Shown: piece by piece, positions 1 through 6,637 of the stretch | Numbering within the stretch: position 1 is the first letter of the stretch | How the letters are laid out: each line of letters begins with the position of its first letter | DNA from: Clostridiales bacterium | GTDB taxonomy: Bacteria; Bacillota; Clostridia; Peptostreptococcales; JAAYPU01 | Direction of reading: 5' to 3' | Assembly (NCBI GenBank): GCA_012519645.1 | Contig: JAAYPU010000069.1 | Coordinates: 1 to 10,621 of the forward strand | Length of the DNA stretch: 10,621 bases | Notes under the pieces: model-generated | What the model was told of the DNA's origin: nothing | Seen by the model: only the letters and a program-made list of their open reading frames with translations | The model's database searches: none | Made by a program: the position numbers and the translations under genes

Positions 1-98
1 ATATTTATAATTATGAATAATTATCCGCATAAACTTATACATGTAAATTTAAATAATCCATAAAATAAATATAAATATATTTAAAAGGAGTTGGTATC

Positions 99-305
99 AT
101 GACTCAAAAACGCCTTGCAGTTCCTGAAGCCCGTACTGCTTTAAATCAATATAAAGCAGAAATAGCCGAGGAATTAGGTATTGATAAGGAAAAATTGATA
201 GATGAAGGCTATCTGGCTTCATATCACACTGGACAAATAACTAGAAAACTGGTAGAAATAGCAGAGAAAGAATTAGTAAATAAACAAAAGAATTCATTGC
301 AATAA
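99..305 (+). CDS. Alpha/beta-type small acid-soluble spore protein (SASP)
   Basis: This 68-residue protein belongs to the alpha/beta SASP family, which coats and protects spore DNA and is degraded at germination by the protease GPR. The two family blocks are visible. The first is residues 18-27, with the EIAEELGI segment that holds the expected GPR cut between Glu21 and Ile22. The second is residues 37-60, with the GQITRKLV DNA-binding helix that corresponds to GEITKRLV in Bacillus SspA/SspB. Length is normal for the family. The start is fixed by AAAGGAG at 84-90, eight bases before ATG. Expression in the forespore under sigma-G is expected for the family, but only a TGAATA at 14-19 resembles a sigma-G -35 box and no well-spaced -10 was found. 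The gene stands alone and converges on the surface-protein gene. The family call is firm; the paralogue cannot be named. Confidence 0.95.
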   Translation: MTQKRLAVPEARTALNQYKAEIAEELGIDKEKLIDEGYLASYHTGQITRKLVEIAEKELVNKQKNSLQ

Positions 306-335
306 AATAACAGCCGCTTATGTGGCTGTTATTTT
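304..335. terminator. Bidirectional rho-independent terminator between convergent genes
   Basis: A 12-bp perfect stem pairs 304-315 with 324-335. The loop can close two further pairs to leave a TTAT tetraloop. The base of the stem is A-rich on the left and T-rich on the right, so either strand gives a hairpin that ends in a U-rich run. It begins at the stop codon of the spore protein gene and lies 12 bases beyond the stop of the minus-strand surface-protein gene, so it can serve both. Confidence 0.85.
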
Positions 336-347
336 ATGCTTAGAATG

Positions 348-2759
348 CTATTTCCGTTTTCTGAATGCAATACCCAATCCTGCTGATAATATGGATAAGC
401 CATATAATAATTCTATGCCTACTCCTCCGGTCTGGGGAAGTGCCGGTGCACTGAATGGTATAGGTATATCCAATATTATATTGCTGTCTTGTGATCGCTG
501 CTCTTCAGGCGGAATTGGCGGTTCTGGTGGTTCTGGTGGTTCTGGTGGTTCTGGATCTGGTGGATCAGGATCTGGATCGTCTCCCCCGCCTCTGTTTGAT
601 ACCTTTACAGTAGCTGTATCTGAATCTTCAACAATAAGCTCGCCTTTATAAATAACGGCTGTTGCTGTTGCTGTATTCACATAAGTCCCAGCAGTTGTCA
701 TCTTAATAGCGCTCTCCGTAGAATATGTCTTATTCGGCTCTAATGAAGCAATTACAGCATCTATATCGAGCTTTTCGTCAATAAGGCGAATTTCTTGTAT
801 CGTACGATTCCCTGTATTAGTGACTTTAATTGTAAATTTGACAGTATCATCTACATAAACTGATGCTTTATCAACGGTTTTTTCTACATCTATGCCATAG
901 CTGGGTTCATTTTCATCTACAACATTTACTATCCAGGCATCTCTTGCTGAAAGATACACTTTGTTTTCTTTCGCTTTATATGTCTTGTAAGCGCTGGGCA
1001 TCGCGTTACCATAGTCATAATACCATCCTATTGCAGACGCTGTATTTACATAGTTTCCGACAATTCCAGGCATAGTAACATTTATTGCCATAGTTGAAAC
1101 GTTTAGAGGGTCAAGATAAGGAATATTTCCAAGTGAGTATGTATTCCCTTCGGAATCCGTATCTGTCACCTCAACATCATATAATGTCACGCTCCCTGCA
1201 TTTCCAACTTGGATATTAAATGCAACAACTTCGTCTGTAAATGCTGTATAAACTCCTGATTTAGTCACTATGAGAGGATTTATTAAGGATACAGTCTCTA
1301 CATCTGTAGCTGTAATCTCATTATCAAATGCAGATGCCGTTACCACATTGGTAAAGGTTGGCATGTCGTCAGCATTCATAGTCATAGAATAGTAGATGGT
1401 CCATGGCTCATCTACAGCAAGATATCCAATATTACCATTCATAAAAGGAAATCTTGAATCCTCGAAGTAAACATGCTCTAAATCCACATCACCGGTATTC
1501 TCTATTACAACTACAAAGTCAACAACTTCTCCGACAAAAGCAACATTTTTACTTGCTTCTTTTGTAATAGATAATGCTGCTTCAGGGTCTTCAATTTGTT
1601 TAGAGATTACTTCAACAGTCCAATCATCAAAATCGGATACTTGAGATTTCGTATTTGATAAACGTCCAATTGCGTAAGCAATATTTACGTAATCTCCTGC
1701 AGTTTCAGGCATGGCGATACTAATTGACATATTGGTGGTCGTCTTCGCTTCAAGATAATCTATTTCTCCTATCTCATAAGTATCTCCTTTCGAATCTGAA
1801 TCTGTAACCAAAATATCACTTAATGCGACATTTCCGATGTTCCCGATTTCAATATCAAATGATACGACATCTCCTTCATAGGCGGTATACACTCCTGATT
1901 TTGTCACTACAAGTGGATTGTTCACTGTTACAATAGCCTGGTCCGTAGCAATAACCTTTTGATCGTTATACCAAGCAAATGCAAGCACATCATTAGTGAA
2001 CTCAGGCATTTCTTCACCAAACATTATAGCTTCATAGGTTATGGTATGGGATTCTCCTTCGTCAAGCCCACCAAGGAATCCGTTTAAATAAGGATGTTTT
2101 GAGTCTTCAAAATATACATCTTCAAAATCAACATCCCCCGTATTTTCGATCACTACAGTAAAAATGACTCTGTCACCGGCAAAAACACTATTTTTATTTA
2201 CTTCTTTTGTGACCGTAAGCTCCGGCTTCGTTTCCGGTCCGGTTTCCTGTACGTAGACTATACAATTTGCTGTGGCTGAGGCTTTTAATTCCCAAGGGAA
2301 CAAATCAGTGCAAACAAATTGCTTATAATATCCATTAACCTCCACCGTGTTTACAAAAGCTCCCGGCGTTGTCATTGTCATTGACTCGGAGAAGGAAATG
2401 GATTCTCCGCTTAGAAGCTGCCAGGGATCTTGACAAGATGCCTGCCTGGTTTCGTAAAGACCTAATTTTTCATCAATAACTTCTAATTTTCTAAAATCTT
2501 TTGTCCCTACATTTGTAACCGTTATTGTATAGGTCACTTCATCTCCAACCGAAGGATTAGTATTACTTGCAACCTTGGTAACCACTAAAGCAAATTCAAT
2601 TCCCGAACCTGTACGAATCTCATCATCATTACCAAAACTTTGCATTAAATTCCCATTGGATTGTTCATAGGCTTCACCTGCATATGTAAATCCGCTATAC
2701 ATAGACAGGATAAGCATGAGCATCATTACAAAACTAATAGCTTTTAAATATCTGTTCAT
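348..2759 (-). CDS. LPXTG-anchored surface protein with six DUF11-like repeats
   Basis: This 803-residue secreted protein is predicted to be covalently attached to the cell wall by sortase. Residues 1-28 form a signal peptide. Six DUF11-type beta-sandwich repeats follow at about 55-170, 179-281, 282-387, 395-494, 495-616 and 621-722; typical marks are VTKxxxxxxVxxGDxVxFxI, NTG and xFVNT-like segments. A Pro/Glu/Asp-rich wall-spanning spacer lies at 724-753. The C-terminus has LPQTG at 774-778, a hydrophobic helix and RKRK. The repeats fall into three subtypes in the order C-A-B-A-B-C. All three cysteines seen (109, 150, 165) are in repeat 1. The ATG at 2759 is preceded by an AAAGGTGGTGA ribosome binding site, which can be masked by the riboswitch upstream. 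Such proteins usually act as adhesins or surface stalks. The ligand is unknown, and no sortase gene is in the window. Confidence 0.9.
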   Translation of the reverse strand: MNRYLKAISFVMMLMLILSMYSGFTYAGEAYEQSNGNLMQSFGNDDEIRTGSGIEFALVVTKVASNTNPSVGDEVTYTITVTNVGTKDFRKLEVIDEKLGLYETRQASCQDPWQLLSGESISFSESMTMTTPGAFVNTVEVNGYYKQFVCTDLFPWELKASATANCIVYVQETGPETKPELTVTKEVNKNSVFAGDRVIFTVVIENTGDVDFEDVYFEDSKHPYLNGFLGGLDEGESHTITYEAIMFGEEMPEFTNDVLAFAWYNDQKVIATDQAIVTVNNPLVVTKSGVYTAYEGDVVSFDIEIGNIGNVALSDILVTDSDSKGDTYEIGEIDYLEAKTTTNMSISIAMPETAGDYVNIAYAIGRLSNTKSQVSDFDDWTVEVISKQIEDPEAALSITKEASKNVAFVGEVVDFVVVIENTGDVDLEHVYFEDSRFPFMNGNIGYLAVDEPWTIYYSMTMNADDMPTFTNVVTASAFDNEITATDVETVSLINPLIVTKSGVYTAFTDEVVAFNIQVGNAGSVTLYDVEVTDTDSEGNTYSLGNIPYLDPLNVSTMAINVTMPGIVGNYVNTASAIGWYYDYGNAMPSAYKTYKAKENKVYLSARDAWIVNVVDENEPSYGIDVEKTVDKASVYVDDTVKFTIKVTNTGNRTIQEIRLIDEKLDIDAVIASLEPNKTYSTESAIKMTTAGTYVNTATATAVIYKGELIVEDSDTATVKVSNRGGGDDPDPDPPDPEPPEPPEPPEPPIPPEEQRSQDSNIILDIPIPFSAPALPQTGGVGIELLYGLSILSAGLGIAFRKRK
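912..1577 (-). repeat. Second copy of a duplicated DUF11 A-B pair (repeats 4-5)
   Basis: This segment encodes residues 395-616 and matches repeats 2-3 (residues 179-387) domain for domain. Both A repeats carry VVIENTGDVD and VYFEDS, and both B repeats carry VTKSGVYTA and a conserved AIG near the end. Similarity is visible at DNA level too, around the start of the B repeats (about 1253-1283 and 1890-1920). The second B repeat has an extra segment at about residues 579-606. The pattern points to an old tandem duplication of a two-domain unit. Confidence 0.75.
1599..2225 (-). repeat. First copy of the duplicated DUF11 A-B pair (repeats 2-3)
   Basis: This segment encodes residues 179-387, the partner of repeats 4-5. 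The A unit ends and the B unit begins at NNPLVVTKSG, matched by INPLIVTKSG in the second copy. The copies have clearly diverged, so the duplication is not recent. Confidence 0.75.
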
Positions 2760-2765
2760 TTTTCA

Positions 2766-2793
2766 CCACCTTTCTTTTGCCTTCTAAAGGTGG
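2766..2793 (-). promoter_or_regulatory. Ribosome-binding-site sequestering helix of the riboswitch
   Basis: On the minus strand CCACCTTT (2786-2793), at the 3' end of the aptamer, is an exact 8-base complement of AAAGGTGG (2766-2773), the Shine-Dalgarno sequence of the surface-protein gene. The loop is 12 bases. This is the layout of a translational expression platform. Because the same CCACC belongs to the conserved aptamer end, ligand binding would plausibly hold it away from the ribosome site and switch translation on. That direction is inference. Confidence 0.7.
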
Positions 2794-2866
2794 CCAGGCT
2801 GCCTTACACAAAAGTGGTTAGGCCCTGTAGCTTTGCGTCCCTGCCTTTCGACAAGTTTGCTTTTTT
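2786..2866 (-). promoter_or_regulatory. Cyclic-di-GMP-I (GEMM-I) riboswitch aptamer
   Basis: Read on the minus strand, the leader shows the GEMM-I consensus blocks in order: GCAAAC (2855-2860); a six-pair hairpin closed by a GAAA tetraloop around CGAAAG (2845-2850); GGGACGCAAAGC (2830-2841); GGCCTAA (2818-2824); GGCAGCC (2797-2803); and a GG..CCACC end. The second hairpin also forms, with CAGG/CCTG, GCCT/AGGC and CAC/GTG pairs. These match the Vibrio Vc2 aptamer by memory, including the GNRA loop expected to dock in the second stem. In this class the bound second messenger cyclic di-GMP controls motility and adhesion genes. Here the target is the LPXTG surface protein directly downstream. Confidence 0.92.
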
Positions 2867-3157
2867 CTTATAAAGGACTTCTTTTTTTCAATCAGAAAAC
2901 CAAATAAAAAATATTATTTTACACCTCCCTTATATAAATAATAATTTGAGCACCTGATTATACCTGTCTTGTGCAATATTGGTATATTGCTTATTGTGCA
3001 TCTATTCGGTATTTTCATTCTTGGATATTATACTTTTAGTAAAATAAAAAGACTGCAGAAATTTGAATGAGAGAATTGATAACTATTTGATATCTGCCGT
3101 CTAAAGAATAAAAATCATGAAAAGAAAGACACTAATAACAGCAAAAAAAATAAAAAA
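2867..3157 (-). other. Gene-free leader/promoter region of the surface-protein gene
   Basis: No coding region is supported here. On the minus strand there are two TATAAT boxes, at 2957-2962 and 3027-3032, either of which could start the riboswitch transcript, but neither has a convincing TTGACA-like -35 at proper spacing. Upstream of the nearer box lie two direct copies of TGCACAA (2970-2976 and 2994-3000), and between them a 7-bp inverted repeat (2974-2991). A ribosome-site-like AGGGAGGTGT (2921-2930) leads into no open frame. The promoter assignment is tentative. Confidence 0.3.
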
Positions 3158-3182
3158 GCAAAAAAACAAATGTTTTTTTGCT
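3158..3182 (-). terminator. Probable terminator of the SPOR-domain gene
   Basis: A near-perfect stem of about 11 pairs (AGC plus an A-run against a T-run plus GCT) is followed, on the minus strand, by T-rich sequence down to about 3142. It lies about 55 bases past the stop of the SPOR-domain gene. The stem is unusually A/T-rich for an intrinsic terminator, so the call is moderate. Confidence 0.55.
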
Positions 3183-3237
3183 ATAATTATTCATATAATT
3201 ATGGAATTTCATTTTCTATAATATTTTATATTATATT

Positions 3238-3987
3238 TTATATAATATTTTCTATATTTGTTATAATAATTTTTTCTAAGTCATACGATCCAATATTCTG
3301 ATAGCTCTTAATATTATTCACTTCATCATATATTTTTTGGAAAGTCTGAATAGTTTCGGCTGCCAACTGCATGTCACCAGAACCTTCCTGAAATAAGTCT
3401 TTAAGCTTTAACATCCATGCATCATTGATTTTAGCGGATTCTGTATGTGCTTCATATAAATAATTTATTATGTTCTGAATGCTTGTTTGAACGGATGTAT
3501 TTTCCACATAAACTATCCTTTTCAGAACAAACGCATCTACAGCATAGGTGAGCAGCTTTTCTTTAATTACCGCCGCTTTATCATAATCTGCTGCAGGCGT
3601 TGTGACGACTTTATAACCATTGTCATTTAAAATATATGCATATATACCGTTTCCTTTGAGTTCATTAACTAAAGCATTGGCATTTTCTTCAGATGAAAAA
3701 TTTCCAAGCTGTATATGGTAAACGTAAAAATCTTTCAGTTTTGTTTCAGAATTTTGTTTCGAGTCCTGTACTTGTGTTTGAGTCGATTGGATATTTGATT
3801 GCTGTGTGACAGTACCTGTACCATTATTTTTAATGTCAACATTTTTTGTATTGTTATGTATAAAAACAGGATATACGATATACCTTGTCCCAAAATAACC
3901 CAATATAACTGCACAAAATATTATAATTAATAGCATTGCCAATAGCGGTTTAAGCGACTCACTTCTTTTTAATCTATATCTTTTCAT
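3238..3987 (-). CDS. Membrane-anchored SPOR-domain protein
   Basis: This 249-residue protein has a short basic cytoplasmic tail, one membrane helix at about residues 14-36, a Gln/Thr/Asn-rich linker (about 45-85) and a SPOR domain at about 86-161. The SPOR domain starts FYVYHIQLGNFSSEENA and includes GIYAYI and GYKVVTTP. SPOR domains bind peptidoglycan stripped of stem peptides at septa and, in spore formers, at engulfment sites, so a role at the cell surface during division or sporulation is likely. The last 85 or so residues (about 165-249) look helical and match nothing I recognise. The start is supported by GGGGGTGATC (3990-3999) two bases before ATG, almost the full anti-16S complement. 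It lies downstream of the NlpC/P60 gene on the same strand, with a hairpin between them, so it probably has its own promoter. Confidence 0.85.
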   Translation of the reverse strand: MKRYRLKRSESLKPLLAMLLIIIFCAVILGYFGTRYIVYPVFIHNNTKNVDIKNNGTGTVTQQSNIQSTQTQVQDSKQNSETKLKDFYVYHIQLGNFSSEENANALVNELKGNGIYAYILNDNGYKVVTTPAADYDKAAVIKEKLLTYAVDAFVLKRIVYVENTSVQTSIQNIINYLYEAHTESAKINDAWMLKLKDLFQEGSGDMQLAAETIQTFQKIYDEVNNIKSYQNIGSYDLEKIIITNIENII

Positions 3988-4120
3988 AAGATCACCCCCG
4001 ATATTTAATTGTATTATCGAGAGTATCCAAATTATGATTAAAATAGCTTATATCTTAAAATTTTTATAACTAATATTTATGTGGATATTTTTTCTGTTGA
4101 AAAAAATCTCCCTAAATTCT

Positions 4121-4141
4121 TAATTCATAATTCATAATTTG
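4121..4141. repeat. Short heptad run (TAATTCA type)
   Basis: Three consecutive seven-base units start at 4121, 4128 and 4135: two identical TAATTCA units and a degenerate TAATTTG. They lie next to the perfect hairpin at 4138-4172. The run is short and could be chance in AT-rich DNA. It is listed because a much longer heptad tract lies between recA and cinA. Confidence 0.5.
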
Positions 4142-4172
4142 AAGGAATTTCAAAAATTGAAATTCCTTCAAA
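4138..4172 (-). terminator. Perfect 16-bp hairpin after the NlpC/P60 gene
   Basis: Bases 4138-4153 are the exact reverse complement of 4157-4172, leaving a loop of three A. It starts one base after the stop codon of the NlpC/P60 gene. That position suggests a terminator or mRNA-stabilising hairpin, but no long T-run follows on the minus strand. It may instead be a small palindromic repeat associated with the neighbouring heptad run. Confidence 0.55.
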
Positions 4173-4173
4173 C

Positions 4174-5265
4174 CTATCTTACCCTTCTTGCAGTCACAAA
4201 ACGACTATTGTAAAAATCATCAATCATCGATGATATTCTCACATACTTGCCGGAATTACTTGAAGAAGCGTGGATAAATTCATTATTTCCTATATATATC
4301 CCCACATTAGTAATATAATTATTCATTTTGCCGCTGGTATCAAAGAATACCAAATCCCCTACCTGAAGCTGGTCTCTGCTGACTGCTTGTCCAAGCTTAG
4401 CCTGATCTCTGGATACTCTCGGCAAATCGACACCTAATTTGTTAAAGACATATTTTGTATATCCGGAACAATCAAAGCTATTAGGTCCGTTTGCACCCCA
4501 TCGATAAGGTTTTCCTAAATATGACTTGGCTATAGAAACAACATCCTTTTCTTTTGCTAAGCTTTGAATTTGAGGCGGCGATAAAATGTCCACCTTATCT
4601 AACCATTCAGTTGTTCCATCAGTATATTTAACATTATACTGTCCATCAGCAAAGTCCAATATTTCAACATTCTTGCTTTCTTTGACTGCAGCAGCTACCT
4701 TATTCCTGTCGACATCTCCTCTGCTTATTACTATATCGCCGTCTGCTTTTTCTACTCTACCTTCTTTTATTTGGTCTGATACCTCGATATACGGAGAAAA
4801 TACCCATCCTTCAACTATATTATTTTTTATGTAATACCATTCTCCATCCGTTCTTATTATAAATACCTTTTCTAATCTGTCCAGCTTCCCTGCAAGCTCA
4901 AAATCCAATCCCGGTCCTTTTCTTACATTTAATACTGACGCTGTAATATTTCCATATGAAAGAAGTTTATCATTTATATCTTTAACAAATATATCTTTTT
5001 TCTGCACCCATCCGGAGAATGTACCACTGTTTACCAGCACCCAATCTCCATAAACATCTTCCACAGGAATGATTGTATTCTTAGCTAGTGTCCCTGTAAC
5101 AATTCCATCCTCTCTTGCATAAAACCTTGTCTCCACATTATCCCGAATGATTACTCCATGCAATGCTTCGTCAGCAAATACCATTCCTCCTGACATAAGC
5201 GTGAAAGAAACTATTGTAGTAAATAAAAGCCGCTTAATTTTGATTTTAATTCTCTTTCTTCTCAT
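4174..5265 (-). CDS. Secreted SH3-domain NlpC/P60 protein with altered active site
   Basis: This 363-residue exported protein is of the cell-wall endopeptidase type. A basic N-terminus and hydrophobic stretch (about 11-31, ending VFA-DE) form a signal peptide. Two bacterial SH3 domains follow at about 36-95 and 103-162 (ends GWVQKKDI and GWVFSPYI), and a weaker SH3-like segment at about 174-229 (end TEWLDKVDI). The NlpC/P60 domain spans about 240-363. Family enzymes cut peptide stems of peptidoglycan with a Cys-His pair and a third polar residue. Cys266 (FDCSGY) and His332 (FIHAS) are present, but the catalytic-base position, normally the His of HVGIYIG, is Asn320 (NVGIYIG; codon AAT at 4306-4308). 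It may be inactive, or a rescued variant. AAAGGAGG lies six bases before the ATG. A CATAAAAT in the leader loosely resembles a sigma-E -10 box, but no proper -35 was found. The gene is separated from recA by recA's terminator. Confidence 0.88.
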   Translation of the reverse strand: MRRKRIKIKIKRLLFTTIVSFTLMSGGMVFADEALHGVIIRDNVETRFYAREDGIVTGTLAKNTIIPVEDVYGDWVLVNSGTFSGWVQKKDIFVKDINDKLLSYGNITASVLNVRKGPGLDFELAGKLDRLEKVFIIRTDGEWYYIKNNIVEGWVFSPYIEVSDQIKEGRVEKADGDIVISRGDVDRNKVAAAVKESKNVEILDFADGQYNVKYTDGTTEWLDKVDILSPPQIQSLAKEKDVVSIAKSYLGKPYRWGANGPNSFDCSGYTKYVFNKLGVDLPRVSRDQAKLGQAVSRDQLQVGDLVFFDTSGKMNNYITNVGIYIGNNEFIHASSSNSGKYVRISSMIDDFYNSRFVTARRVR

Positions 5266-5344
5266 TTCTGCCTCCTTTAAAATAATGCTGCTTATTCATT
5301 TTTAACTTAGAATTTTATGCAAACAAAAATTCAGGATAAATATC

Positions 5345-5386
5345 GAAAAAATAATAAAAAAAGAATTACCTCAAAGGTAACTCTTT
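5345..5386 (-). terminator. Rho-independent terminator of recA
   Basis: On the minus strand a 12-pair stem (5375-5386 with 5360-5371, one G-T wobble) and a three-base loop are followed directly by a long T-rich run (5345-5359). It lies about 85 bases past the recA stop, and it separates recA from the NlpC/P60 gene. Confidence 0.88.
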
Positions 5387-5470
5387 AATAGATATATTCA
5401 ACAAATTTCTACAAAATCCTTTTTTAAGTTTTTAAAAAAAATTAGTAATTATAGGTAATAAAGGTATATT

Positions 5471-6505
5471 TTAATCCATTATATCTTTCTCTTCAATATT
5501 GACTAGCTTTATTCCAATCGACTCTTTGACCTTTTTCTCCATTTCAAGGAGGATTTGTGGATTTTCGGAAAGATATTGTTTAACATTTTCTCTTCCCTGC
5601 CCAATTCTGGTACCATCATAGCTATACCATGCTCCTGCTTTATCTACAACCTTTGCTTGAACGGCACAATCTAAAACATCACCTTCTATTGAAATCCCTG
5701 TACCGTACATGATATCAAATTCACATTGTTTAAAAGGAGGAGCAACTTTATTTTTCACTACCTTGACGCGTGTTCTGCTTCCTAAGACTTCTTCACCTGA
5801 TTTGACACTTTCTACTCGTCTGACATCTAATCTTACGGATGCATAGAATTTTAATGCACGACCACCGGTGGTAGTTTCAGGATTACCAAACATTATACCA
5901 ACTTTTTCCCTTAACTGATTAATGAAAATCACGGAAGTATGTGATTTATTAATGGCACCAGCCAGCTTTCGAAGCGCTTGGGACATTAGTCTCGCTTGCA
6001 GCCCGACATGACTGTCACCCATTTCGCCCTGTATTTCTGCTCTTGGAACCAATGCGGCAACCGAATCGATAACAATTACATCTATGGCGCCACTGCGTAC
6101 CAACATCTCACATATTTCCAATGCTTGTTCACCGGTATCCGGTTGGGATACCAAAAGCTCGTCAACATCTACCCCAAGCTTTGAAGCATATACAGGATCA
6201 AGAGCATGCTCAGCATCAATGAATGCTGCCTTACCTCCGGATTTCTGAGCTTCAGCAATAACATGCAATGCAATCGTCGTCTTCCCGGAAGATTCCGGCC
6301 CAAAAATTTCGGTAATACGCCCTTTGGGTATACCTCCAATACCAATAGCTATATCTAAGCTTAAGCAGCCTGTGGAAATAGCTTCTACATTTAGCTTGGC
6401 CTCCTCACTGCCTAACTTCATAATAGACCCTTTTCCAAACTGTTTTTGTATCTGAAGCATAGCTGCTTCCAAAGCTTTATTTTTTTCTTCATTAGTAATT
6501 GCCAT
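5471..6505 (-). CDS. recA: RecA recombinase
   Basis: This is a 344-residue RecA, the ATP-dependent strand-exchange protein of homologous recombination and co-protease for LexA self-cleavage. Residues 69-76 (GPESSGKT) form the Walker A loop. VIVIDSVAALVP is the Walker B strand, and the L2 DNA-binding loop region includes FGNPETTTGGRALKFYASVR. Length is normal, with no intein or frameshift. The frame is open 11 codons further upstream, but the start at 6505 (MAITNEEK) is preferred. A GGTGGTG ribosome site lies just before it, and the upstream ATG (6538) falls inside the LexA operator. The gene has its own promoter and terminator, so it is probably mainly monocistronic, although read-through from cinA is not excluded. 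Confidence 0.98.
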   Translation of the reverse strand: MAITNEEKNKALEAAMLQIQKQFGKGSIMKLGSEEAKLNVEAISTGCLSLDIAIGIGGIPKGRITEIFGPESSGKTTIALHVIAEAQKSGGKAAFIDAEHALDPVYASKLGVDVDELLVSQPDTGEQALEICEMLVRSGAIDVIVIDSVAALVPRAEIQGEMGDSHVGLQARLMSQALRKLAGAINKSHTSVIFINQLREKVGIMFGNPETTTGGRALKFYASVRLDVRRVESVKSGEEVLGSRTRVKVVKNKVAPPFKQCEFDIMYGTGISIEGDVLDCAVQAKVVDKAGAWYSYDGTRIGQGRENVKQYLSENPQILLEMEKKVKESIGIKLVNIEEKDIMD

Positions 6506-6532
6506 TATATTTACACCACCCTTTATATTCAA

Positions 6533-6544
6533 GAACATATGTTC
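6533..6544 (-). promoter_or_regulatory. LexA (SOS/Cheo) box at recA
   Basis: The perfect palindrome GAACATATGTTC matches the Gram-positive LexA consensus GAAC-N4-GTTC. It lies about 10-20 bases downstream of the recA -10 box, over the expected transcription start, where bound LexA would block the promoter. It predicts DNA-damage induction of recA. Confidence 0.92.
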
Positions 6545-6553
6545 TTTGTATTA

Positions 6554-6582
6554 ATATTATAACATTTTATACATCCCGTCAA
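6554..6582 (-). promoter_or_regulatory. Sigma-A-type promoter of recA
   Basis: On the minus strand TTGACG (6577-6582) is followed after 17 bases by TAATAT (6554-6559). An overlapping TATAAT (6556-6561) gives a 15-base spacer. The LexA box lies immediately downstream, which supports this as the true promoter. Confidence 0.75.
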
Positions 6583-6637
6583 GCGTAAAAATTATCTACA
6601 ATATATTAACATATTTTACATATTTTGCAATATATAT

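Noticed and set aside
14..46. Sigma-G promoter for the spore protein gene
   Set aside because: TGAATA at 14-19 fits a -35 box, but the only CAT-type -10 (CATGTAA at 40-46) is imperfect and 20 bases away, longer than the usual spacing.
322..651. Plus-strand open frame rich in Gly-Ser repeats
   Set aside because: It is the antisense of the Pro/Glu spacer of the surface protein, overlaps its coding region fully and has no ribosome binding site.
2921..2930. Ribosome binding site of a leader peptide upstream of the riboswitch
   Set aside because: AGGGAGGTGT on the minus strand is not followed by a start codon with an open frame.
3183..3260. AT-rich inverted repeats around TATAATATTTTATA
   Set aside because: Low-complexity A/T sequence forms such pairings by chance, and part of it is the coding end of the SPOR gene.
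6506..6538. Eleven-codon N-terminal extension of RecA
   Set aside because: The upstream ATG lies inside the LexA box and the recA ribosome site falls within the extension, so the start at 6505 fits far better.
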